64,000 bases of DNA from UBA981 sp942490995. GTDB lineage: Bacteria; Pseudomonadota; Gammaproteobacteria; Ga0077536. The stretch covers positions 16,058-80,057 of the forward strand of contig CALOBG010000055.1 of assembly GCA_942490995.1 (NCBI GenBank), in the 5' to 3' direction. Positions 51,625 through 58,957 of the stretch are shown one piece after another. The position numbers were made by a program, and so were the translations under genes. The notes under the pieces are model-generated. The model was not told the DNA's origin and ran no database searches. It saw only the letters and a program-made list of their open reading frames with translations. Each line of letters begins with the position of its first letter. The stretch's first letter is position 1.

Positions 51625-52818
51625 ATGTTTGAGAATCTCCAAGCCCTGAGTCCTGACCCTATCCTTGGCCTGATGGCCGCGTTTCGCGATGATCCGCGCG
51701 CCGAAAAAATCGACCTCGGGGTCGGTGTCTACCGGGATGAAAGTGGCGCCACGCCGATTATGGCGAGCGTACGCAGCGCCGAGCGGCGCTGCATCGAACT
51801 CGAAACGACCAAGTCCTATATCGGCCCGCCGGGAACGCCGGAATTCAACGATGCGGTACGCGCGTTGATGTTCGGCCGCGGCCATCGCGCGCTGGCTGAC
51901 AAGCGCGTCGCCGGCGTGCAGACGCCCGGCGGTTGTGGTGCGCTGCGGGTCGGCGCGGAACTGATCAAGCGCGCGCGCCCCGAAGCCACCATCTGGGTCA
52001 GCGATCCAACCTGGGCCAACCACGTGCCGCTGCTCGGTAACGCCAACCTTGCGATCAAGGAATACCCCTACTACGCCCGCGAATCGCACAGCCTCGACGC
52101 CGACGCCATGCTCTACGCACTCGCCCAGGTACCGGCAGGGGACGTGGTGCTACTGCACGGCTGCTGCCATAACCCATCGGGCGTTGACCTCAAGCGGGAA
52201 CATTGGGAAGCGATTGCGGAACTCGCCGTCGAACGCGGCTTCTCACCGTTCGTCGATCTCGCTTACCAGGGCCTCGGCGACGATCTCGACAGTGACGCGA
52301 TGGGCGTGCGAATCCTGGGTGAAGCCTGCCCCGAGGTCATCGTTGCGAGTTCCTACTCGAAAAATTTCGGCCTTTATCGCGAACGCGTCGGCGCGCTGCA
52401 GATTGTCAGCCCTGACACCGCGCGGACCGCAATTGTGCAAAGCCAGCTTGCCTCCGTGGTGCGCGGGATTTACTCCATGCCACCGAACCACGGCGCCGCG
52501 ATCGTGGCCATGATCCTCGACGACGAAGCGCTGCACGCGTCGTGGTTTGAAGAACTGACCGCCATGCGCGATCGCATCAACGGCCTGCGCGACCTCCTCG
52601 CCACCCGTCTTGGCGCCGAGACCGGGCAGGATTTCGGCTTCATTCGCGAACAGCGCGGCATGTTTTCGTTTCTTGGCATTTCGACCGTGGAAGTCGAACG
52701 CCTGCGCCAGGAATTCGGCATCTACATGGTCGATTCGAGCCGCATCAACGTTGCCGGTATCAACGGCGCCAATGTCGACCATTTCATCGCCGCGATGGGT
52801 GCGATAAGCAGGAACTGA
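51625..52818 (+). CDS. Aromatic/aspartate aminotransferase (class I, AspC/TyrB type)
   Basis: 397 residues. DPRAEKIDLGVGVYRDESGATPIM at the start, SYIGPPGTPEFNDAV, GGCGALRVGAELI, HGCCHNPSGVDL and the PLP lysine in VIVASSYSKNFGLYRERVGAL are subgroup I-alpha aminotransferase features. MFSFLGISTVEVERLRQEFGIYMVDSSRINVAGI carries the substrate-carboxylate region. It interconverts aspartate or aromatic amino acids with their keto acids. ATG 51625 has GGAG 11 bases upstream. Two copies of repeat family 2 flank this gene and the preceding one. Confidence 0.92.
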   Translation: MFENLQALSPDPILGLMAAFRDDPRAEKIDLGVGVYRDESGATPIMASVRSAERRCIELETTKSYIGPPGTPEFNDAVRALMFGRGHRALADKRVAGVQTPGGCGALRVGAELIKRARPEATIWVSDPTWANHVPLLGNANLAIKEYPYYARESHSLDADAMLYALAQVPAGDVVLLHGCCHNPSGVDLKREHWEAIAELAVERGFSPFVDLAYQGLGDDLDSDAMGVRILGEACPEVIVASSYSKNFGLYRERVGALQIVSPDTARTAIVQSQLASVVRGIYSMPPNHGAAIVAMILDDEALHASWFEELTAMRDRINGLRDLLATRLGAETGQDFGFIREQRGMFSFLGISTVEVERLRQEFGIYMVDSSRINVAGINGANVDHFIAAMGAISRN

Positions 52819-52868
52819 ATTCCTGGACAACGTCCTGAACAGGCGTGGGAAAACTTCGGGCTCGATCC

Positions 52869-53034
52869 GTGGCGTGCGGGTCGCGCGGCCGGCGGCCTCG
52901 AGCGCAAGCGGGCCATGGATGGTGTAGCGCAGCGCGAGGGCAGAGAGACCGTGCAGGGATGCACGGTCGAACGCTAGCCTGACGCGCGACCCGCACGCCA
53001 CCAGCGCTTGCAGGTCCGATTATTCCGCACACTA
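52869..53034. repeat. Palindromic repeat family 2, copy B
   Basis: An approximately 166-base element. The core, e.g. GGCCTCGAGCGCAAGCG, runs in the same direction as in copy A, but the longer arm (ending ATTATTCCGCACACT, reverse complement of the copy A left end) is on the right. The element ends three bases before the yqeC stop codon. Confidence 0.8.
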
Positions 53035-53036
53035 GT

Positions 53037-53792
53037 TCAGCGACGTTCGATGACTTCGACCACGCGGCGTTCGCGCATGGTCGCGAGCACCACGCGGTCG
53101 AAGCGTCCTGTCGCGGCCAGCGCAGCGCGCGCGGCGGCGACCGCCAGAACCCTCGCCGCCTCATCGTCAACCATATTGATCAACGGTACAACGCGCGCAT
53201 CGCCGACCCCTTTGAGCGCACCGTCGGCGGCGCTCAACAGGCGCGCGATATGGATCGGCGTCAGCGGCGCGTCGAGTGTCGTTTCCATCACCCGCGCGGC
53301 CAGCTCCGGGCGGTGCGCGATGCCTTCGCCCAGGGTGCGGCCAAATACCCGCGCCGAGACCACCGGGATCACCGTGTCCGCGAAATCTGGGATCAGCGGC
53401 TCGTAGTCCGCCGGCGCCTTGATCAGCCGCGCTCGCGCACCATCGGCCTTGATCAGCATGAGGTCGAACTCGCCGCTCGCGTTGATCGCCGCCAACGCTG
53501 CGGCATCCAGACCACCGACCCGATTGGCAGTGTCGGTACGGCCGGCGTAGGCCACGACCCGTGCCCGCGCATCAATAACCGCCGTCACATCGTCGACGAT
53601 AACCTGGTCGACCGCGTCGGGGTCATAACGATACATATGCGCGGTTGAGGATAGCGCCACCCGACCGGAGTGCTGCGCGGCCAGTGCATACATGGTGGAC
53701 TTTTTGCCGCCCGCACCGACCAGGCAGACAACGCCGTGTTCCGCGGCCAGGGCCGCGGCCAGTCCATCGCCGGAATTAACCGAATATTTCAT
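53037..53792 (-). CDS. yqeC: YqeC-family molybdenum-hydroxylase accessory protein
   Basis: 251 residues. A P-loop-like GAGGKKST (26-33) near the N-terminus, LSSTAHMYRYDPD, LMLIKADGARARLIKAPADYEPLIP and PLINMVDDEAA match the putative selenium-dependent hydroxylase accessory family YqeC. It is thought to help mature molybdenum hydroxylases. No such hydroxylase or selenium gene is adjacent. It is divergent from a porin-tungstate-binding pair, which fits a metal-cofactor theme. The only strong AGGAGGTG is 34 bases before ATG 53792, too far to use without a different start. Confidence 0.8.
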   Translation of the reverse strand: MKYSVNSGDGLAAALAAEHGVVCLVGAGGKKSTMYALAAQHSGRVALSSTAHMYRYDPDAVDQVIVDDVTAVIDARARVVAYAGRTDTANRVGGLDAAALAAINASGEFDLMLIKADGARARLIKAPADYEPLIPDFADTVIPVVSARVFGRTLGEGIAHRPELAARVMETTLDAPLTPIHIARLLSAADGALKGVGDARVVPLINMVDDEAARVLAVAAARAALAATGRFDRVVLATMRERRVVEVIERR

Positions 53793-53888
53793 ATGTAAAT
53801 CTTTTCATATTATGTGTATCAACACCTCCTGATACCATCCGCCGCCTAACACGTGGTCTTTTTCAATCTTTTTTCCTAAATCGGTTTT
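53793..53888. promoter_or_regulatory. AT-rich divergent control region between yqeC and porin-tupA
   Basis: 96 bases, much more AT-rich than the genome. A direct repeat TTTCATATGT / TTTCATATTATGT straddles the yqeC start, and GTGTATCAACAC has palindromic ends. It must hold both promoters and probably a regulator site; I cannot match a known operator. Confidence 0.45.
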
Positions 53889-55316
53889 ATGATTCCATTA
53901 TTATCAAAGCGGTGGTCGCGCTTCGGTACGGCCGCGCCGGCGCGCTATGTCGCTGCGCTGGCCATCGTAGCGCTGATCGCCAGTGGGGGCGCGCATGCCG
54001 GCGAACCGTGGCGTCTCAGCAGCGCCGCGGCGCTGCCCGACTGGCTGCACGTCTCAGGTTCGCATCGTACTCGCTATGAAACCCTCGATGGCCAGTTCCG
54101 CAGTGGCCGCGATGGTGGCGATCAGATGATTGCGCTGCGTACGATCGTGCTGACTGAACTGCGCCTGCCAATGTTCAGGGTCGGCATCGAAGCGATCGAT
54201 TCGCGCGCCATGCTCGATGACGGCGGCAGCCCGCTCAACACCACGATGATCAATCCGGTCGAGTTACTGCAGGGTTACGTCGCCATCGACACCTCCGCGC
54301 TCGACGCTACGTCCGCCGCCAGCGAACTACGACTGGGGCGGCTGACGCTCGACGTCGGCAGCCGCCGGCTGGTCGCCCGTAGCCTGTACCGCAACACGAT
54401 CAATACCTTTACCGGTGGAGAGTGGCGCTGGAAAGGTGTGGCCGGCAATCAGCTGCAGGTTTTCTACACCCTGCCAGTCAATCGTAAACCGAACACGGCG
54501 GGCGCACTCGGCGACAATACAATTGAATTCGATGAAGAAGACACCGAGGTGCGTTTCTGGGGCGTGTACTACGGTTTCGGCGCGCTACCCGGCGGACACC
54601 GCGCGGAACTTTATATCCTTGGTCTCGACGAGAACGATGCCGGCGAGCGGCGCACCAGCAACCGCGAGCTGTACACCCCGGGCCTGCGCTTCTACCGGCC
54701 AAAAATGCGCGGCCGGCTCGATTACCTGTTCGAGTCGGTACTGCAATTCGGCGAGTCGCGCGCCAGTACAGCGCCCGGCGACGAGCGCGATCTGGATCAT
54801 ATCGCGCATTTTCAGCACGGCGAAATCGGTTATACCTTGGTCCATCCCTGGGCGCCGCACCTGAACGTCGAATTCGACTATGCCAGTGGGGACGATGACC
54901 CCACCGATGGTGACAACGAACGCTTCGACACCCTGTTTGGCGCGCGGCGTTTCGATTTCGGACCGACCGGCATCTACGGACCGTTCGCGCGCAGCAACCT
55001 GTTGAGCCCTGGGCTACGCCTGGATATGAAACCGCATAACGACATCAGCCTGATGATGGCCTACCGCGGTTTCTGGCTGGCCTCCGACACCGACGCCTGG
55101 ACCACCAGCGGGGTGCGCGACACAACCGGCGACAGCGGCAGCTTTATCGGCCAGCAGATCGAGTTTCGCTTTCGCTGGGAAGTGGTGCCGGGCAACTACC
55201 GTTTCGAGGCGGGTACAGCGCGCCTGTTCGACGGCGAATTCATGCGTGAAGCGGCCAATTCGCCGCGCCAGGGCGACGCCTGGTACGGCTATACCCAGGT
55301 GGTTCTGAGCTTCTGA
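53889..55316 (+). CDS. Alginate-export-family outer-membrane channel
   Basis: 475 residues. The signal peptide is at about 1-38 (VAALAIVALIASGGAHA). The mature protein is a beta-barrel with alternating strands and aromatic girdles, e.g. LHVSGSHRTRYETLDGQFR, ELRLGRLTLDVGSRRLVARSLYRNTINTFTGGEW, GLRFYRPKMRGRLDYLFESVLQFGE and a C-terminal YGYTQVVLSF ending in Phe. AlgE-fold barrels pass anionic polymers or small anions. It lies 11 bases before tupA, so oxyanion uptake is the likely role. Confidence 0.8.
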   Translation: MIPLLSKRWSRFGTAAPARYVAALAIVALIASGGAHAGEPWRLSSAAALPDWLHVSGSHRTRYETLDGQFRSGRDGGDQMIALRTIVLTELRLPMFRVGIEAIDSRAMLDDGGSPLNTTMINPVELLQGYVAIDTSALDATSAASELRLGRLTLDVGSRRLVARSLYRNTINTFTGGEWRWKGVAGNQLQVFYTLPVNRKPNTAGALGDNTIEFDEEDTEVRFWGVYYGFGALPGGHRAELYILGLDENDAGERRTSNRELYTPGLRFYRPKMRGRLDYLFESVLQFGESRASTAPGDERDLDHIAHFQHGEIGYTLVHPWAPHLNVEFDYASGDDDPTDGDNERFDTLFGARRFDFGPTGIYGPFARSNLLSPGLRLDMKPHNDISLMMAYRGFWLASDTDAWTTSGVRDTTGDSGSFIGQQIEFRFRWEVVPGNYRFEAGTARLFDGEFMREAANSPRQGDAWYGYTQVVLSF

Positions 55317-55327
55317 GGACAACAAAC

Positions 55328-56185
55328 ATGAGCAAAACATTACCGCCACGTACGATCACAGCGGGTCTCACCGCGCTTATGCTGCTGGTATTGTGCCTGC
55401 CAACCGAGGTAGTCGCGGCCAACGCTAAAGAGAACTTTATTCTGGTCCAGTCAACGACCTCGACACAGAATTCCGGCCTGTTCGATCACCTGCTGCCGGC
55501 TTACCGCGCGCTCAGTGGTGTCGAGGTCCGCGTGATCGCGGTGGGCACCGGACAAGCACTGAAAAATGCCGCCGACGGTAACGGTGATGTGCTGATGGTC
55601 CACGCCCGCGATGCCGAAGAGAAGTTCATCGCGCAGGGCAACGGCGTCAAACGTTATCCGGTGATGTACAACGAATTTGTGATCATCGGGCCGGCGAACG
55701 ATCCGGCCGCGGTGGCGGATGCGACTAGCGTCGTCGAGGCCATGCGGCGCATTGCCGCCGCCGGCGCCCTGTTCGTATCGCGCGGCGACGACAGCGGTAC
55801 GCACAAACGGGAACAGCAACTGTGGCTGAGCGCCGGGCTCGACGTCAACGCGGCCAACAGCCGTTGGTACAAGGACACCGGCAGCAGCATGGGACGCACA
55901 CTGAGTATCGCCATCGAACTCGGGGCTTACACGCTAAGCGACCGCGCCACCTGGATCGCCTGGCCTCGGCGCGGCACCCATCGCGTTGCCTTCGAAGGTG
56001 ACCCTGCCCTGTTCAACCAGTATTCGCTGATCCTGGTCAACCCGGCCCGCCATCCGCACGTCAAGGCCGCGGCCGGGCAGGCGTTCATCGACTGGATGCT
56101 GAGCGAGGCCGGCCAACAAGCCATCGCGGCATTCAAAGTGAACGGCGAACAGCTTTTTTATCCGAATGCCGGCACCAAAAATTAG
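55328..56185 (+). CDS. tupA: Tungstate-binding periplasmic protein TupA
   Basis: 285 residues, signal peptide about 1-31. VQSTTSTQNSGLFDHLLPAY is the oxyanion-binding TTST motif of the TupA/WtpA group. ALFVSRGDDSGTHKREQQLW and YTLSDRATWIAW are further TupA signatures. It delivers tungstate (or molybdate) to an ABC importer. The membrane and ATPase parts (tupB, tupC) are not here: directly after the stop codon comes repeat family 1, then a convergent gene. It is co-transcribed with the upstream outer-membrane channel. Confidence 0.88.
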   Translation: MSKTLPPRTITAGLTALMLLVLCLPTEVVAANAKENFILVQSTTSTQNSGLFDHLLPAYRALSGVEVRVIAVGTGQALKNAADGNGDVLMVHARDAEEKFIAQGNGVKRYPVMYNEFVIIGPANDPAAVADATSVVEAMRRIAAAGALFVSRGDDSGTHKREQQLWLSAGLDVNAANSRWYKDTGSSMGRTLSIAIELGAYTLSDRATWIAWPRRGTHRVAFEGDPALFNQYSLILVNPARHPHVKAAAGQAFIDWMLSEAGQQAIAAFKVNGEQLFYPNAGTKN

Positions 56186-56330
56186 CAGAATGATGCAAAA
56201 CTACTGCGGATACCGTGGGCGGCGTTGTGCACTCGCCTGCGGTCCTCATTTATCGGCATAAACTCCGGTCCTCATCTCGCGCACGCCTTGCCCACGGCAT
56301 TCCTCGCTACGTTTTGCATCACCCTGCTGG
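56183..56330. repeat. Palindromic repeat family 1, full copy in opposite orientation
   Basis: A 148-base element, reverse-complementary to the copy at 34090. The arms read ATGATGCAAAAC and GTTTTGCATCA: the two end sequences differ from the other copy but still pair with each other. The TAG that begins it is the tupA stop codon. It fills the gap between the convergent tupA and hydrolase stops. Confidence 0.85.
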
Positions 56331-56335
56331 ACCCC

Positions 56336-57364
56336 TCAGGCCTCTGGGTCCAGGCGGTTCAGAAATTTTCTCACTACGGCCAGGTAGTCCGCGCTGGTTT
56401 CGGCGTGCGGCATATGTGAGGCGCCGGCGATAACGGCGAGTTCCGCGCCGCGGGTGGCCTGCGCATACGCGCCGGTGCTGTGCGGCGTGGCTTCATCGAA
56501 TTCGCCACAGGTATACAGCACCGGCGTCTCGATACGGCCAAGGCGGTGTTCGGCCTCGTAGCTTGCAAGCTGTCCGGAAAGATGGCTTTCGCTCGGTCCC
56601 CACATGTAGTTGTACAGCGCGCCGTTGAACAATTCGAAGGCACACAGCACATAAGGCGGAAACGGATCGAGGCGGCAGACGTGGCGCCGGATCCAGACCT
56701 GGTCGGCGGCGTGGTAGGCCTCGCTGTCGGTGGTCCCGTCGCGCTCGTGACGTTCAAGGGTGGCGCGCACATCGTCCGGTAATGCCGCGCGCAAGCGTGC
56801 GGCATCGGCCCGCCAGCGCTTCGCGCTCAGGAACGGTGAGGCAAAAATGCTGCCCAGCAGCCCCGGCGGATTGTTCATCGCGTATTCGGCCGCCCACGTC
56901 GCCCCGCAGGAACTGCCGCTGACAACGACCCGATCGAGTCCCAGGGCGTTGCGCAATGCGTCGATTTCCGCCACGAAGCGCGCGGTGTTCCAGTTGCCGA
57001 CGTCGCCGGGACGATCAGCATGCCCGCAATCGAGCTGGTCATAGAAAATGACCGGACGCTCGTCGGCCAGCGCAACCAGCGGCAGGAGGTAGTGGTGGCT
57101 GGCGCCCGGACCGCCGTGCGCGATCAACAGCGGCGCGCGCCCGCGCGCGAAATGCCGACGACCATTGAGCCGATACCAGACGCGGCCGCCCGCGACCGTT
57201 ACATAACCCGCGTCGTCGGGGTCCGGGATCGCGGCCGGGGCGGTCGCACCCAACGGCAACGGGGCGCAGGCCAGCGTTGCCATTGTCCCACCCAGGCCCA
57301 TCAGCCAGCGCCGCCGCGCGGGGACCGTGGCGTCGCTCCATCCTGCCCGGTGCACGCCGGTCAC
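56336..57364 (-). CDS. Tat-exported proline iminopeptidase-like hydrolase (S33)
   Basis: 342 residues. A twin-arginine signal RRRWLM (17-22) is followed by a hydrophobic stretch ending near ALAC/PLPLGATAPA. The hydrolase has the HGGPG oxyanion motif (84-88) typical of prolyl iminopeptidases, the nucleophile S153 in VSGSSCGATW, and the catalytic His in GASHMPHAE. It would remove N-terminal proline or a similar residue outside the cytoplasm. GTG 57364 is 4 bases from the upstream M24 peptidase stop, so the two form an operon. Confidence 0.8.
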   Translation of the reverse strand: MTGVHRAGWSDATVPARRRWLMGLGGTMATLACAPLPLGATAPAAIPDPDDAGYVTVAGGRVWYRLNGRRHFARGRAPLLIAHGGPGASHHYLLPLVALADERPVIFYDQLDCGHADRPGDVGNWNTARFVAEIDALRNALGLDRVVVSGSSCGATWAAEYAMNNPPGLLGSIFASPFLSAKRWRADAARLRAALPDDVRATLERHERDGTTDSEAYHAADQVWIRRHVCRLDPFPPYVLCAFELFNGALYNYMWGPSESHLSGQLASYEAEHRLGRIETPVLYTCGEFDEATPHSTGAYAQATRGAELAVIAGASHMPHAETSADYLAVVRKFLNRLDPEA

Positions 57365-57368
57365 AACC

Positions 57369-58550
57369 TCAGTCCGCGACCACCTGGAGCTTCGACGGGT
57401 AGTCGGTCAGTCGCTCGAGGCCGCTGTCGGTAACCAGGAAATTCTCTTCGAACAGGATCGGTCCGAACGGCGTCTTGATGAACCATTCGGGCGCGATGAC
57501 CATGTTCGGCTCGAGTTTCAAATCGGCCGGGCTGCCGACTCCGAACCACGGTTTCTCGACCATTTCATAGCCGAGGTTGTGGCCGCAGAAATGGCCATCG
57601 AGGGGATCGATCTGCTTGTGCGCCTTGACGATTTTGCGCACATCATTGGCGATGTCGCGAATGCGCCGGCCCGGGACCCAGTACTGCAGCGCTTCGCGGT
57701 AGATGCGCTGCATGTCGTCAAACGCCTTGATCTGTTTCGCCGACGGCTCACCGTAGGCAATGATGATGTCGTAATCCGAGCAGTAGCCACGGTACAAGGC
57801 GCCGCCGTCGATCCACTGGAAATCGCCGGGCTCCATCAGACGATCGGGAAACTGGGCACGAAAAAACGTGTAGCCGGGGTGCGTCCATGGCATCGCGATA
57901 CCGACCTCGGTGGCGCCGGCCTCGGCCTGGCACTGCATGAGGGTGAACATCAGCTCGGTTTCGCTGATCCCGCAGCCGATGCGCCGAATGAACTTGCGAA
58001 AAGCGTTGTTCTGGATCTCGACCGCGATGCGCAGATAGCCGACTTCGGCTTCCGACTTGATCATGCGCAGGCGATAAAGCATGTCGGTGCAATCGCTGAG
58101 CGTCGCATGCGGCAAGGCCTTGGTCAGGTTGTTGAACTCGGTCACCACGATGCCGCCATAGGCGCTCATGTCGACGCCGATGTTGCCGCGCTGGAGCTTG
58201 AGCCCGGTCAGCGCCTGCTTGATGGCTTTGGGCCGGGTTTCCTCCAGTGGCGTCGCGCAGATGCGCATATCCTCGATGTGCGTCTCATGTTCGTAGGTTT
58301 CCTGCGGCATCACGAAGCCGACCAGGATCGGTGGCTTGCCGTACGGCAGCACCACTTTCGGATACAGGGCGTGGTGGGAAAACTCCGGGAAGCGTTTGGC
58401 CGACAACGAACCCATGTAGCCGGTCAGCCAGAACTGGTTGCCGGGGTTATAACAGACCAGCGCGTCGAGGCCGGCCTTCTCCATCGCCTTCCAGGCCCGT
58501 TCGTAGCGACGCTCGAATTCTTCGGTGCTGAACACCGGCTCGTGAAACAT
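57369..58550 (-). CDS. M24-family peptidase (Xaa-Pro dipeptidase/creatinase-like)
   Basis: 393 residues. An N-terminal creatinase domain (about 1-150) is followed by a pita-bread domain with the two-metal ligand set: WIDGGALY, YCSDYD, CGHNLG, APEWF and LFEENFLV. It would cleave an Xaa-Pro bond or hydrolyse a C-N bond in a small molecule; the family alone does not decide. GGGAGG precedes ATG 58550. It is in an operon with the Tat-exported S33 enzyme, though this protein has no signal peptide. Confidence 0.85.
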   Translation of the reverse strand: MFHEPVFSTEEFERRYERAWKAMEKAGLDALVCYNPGNQFWLTGYMGSLSAKRFPEFSHHALYPKVVLPYGKPPILVGFVMPQETYEHETHIEDMRICATPLEETRPKAIKQALTGLKLQRGNIGVDMSAYGGIVVTEFNNLTKALPHATLSDCTDMLYRLRMIKSEAEVGYLRIAVEIQNNAFRKFIRRIGCGISETELMFTLMQCQAEAGATEVGIAMPWTHPGYTFFRAQFPDRLMEPGDFQWIDGGALYRGYCSDYDIIIAYGEPSAKQIKAFDDMQRIYREALQYWVPGRRIRDIANDVRKIVKAHKQIDPLDGHFCGHNLGYEMVEKPWFGVGSPADLKLEPNMVIAPEWFIKTPFGPILFEENFLVTDSGLERLTDYPSKLQVVAD

Positions 58551-58737
58551 GGCAATGTTCCTCCCCAGGGTAATTGCGGTCGATCTGTAGAGCTTGTTCG
58601 CCGTTCACGGCGATGTCAAACCGTCGCCGGTGGCGCGCTGCGGGCAGGCTATTTTAGCAACGCCAGCGCAATACGCGGAGCGCGCGCGACACCACGTCGT
58701 GGCACAGTGCACCAAACCTGATACGAGGACAGCAGGC

Positions 58738-58950
58738 ATGAAAAAAATCGATCGTCGTTTCGCGCACGGTACGGTGGGGCGGGGGTGCGCCAGCCGCGCA
58801 GTTGGCTGGGCCGGCGCCGCAACTCTCGCAATCAGCGCGCTGATGCACGCTGACGGTGAACCCGCCTGGCCACAACTACAGCAGCCACAACGCCTGGCCG
58901 CCGCGGACTGCTGCGCAGTCTCTCAGGCGCTCCATGTGTGGCGCGTCTAA
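58738..58950 (+). CDS. Possible small secreted protein
   Basis: 70 residues beginning MKKIDRRFAHGTVGRGC, with GAGGACAGCAGG upstream. A moderately hydrophobic GWAGAATLAISALM stretch may be a signal peptide, and a CC pair lies near the end. It stops 8 bases before the convergent giant gene's stop codon. No family recognised; it could be spurious. Confidence 0.4.
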   Translation: MKKIDRRFAHGTVGRGCASRAVGWAGAATLAISALMHADGEPAWPQLQQPQRLAAADCCAVSQALHVWRV

Positions 58951-58957
58951 ACCAGGT

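Noticed and set aside
57327..58721. 464-codon open frame on the plus strand
   Set aside because: Antisense to the M24 peptidase with its full set of metal ligands.
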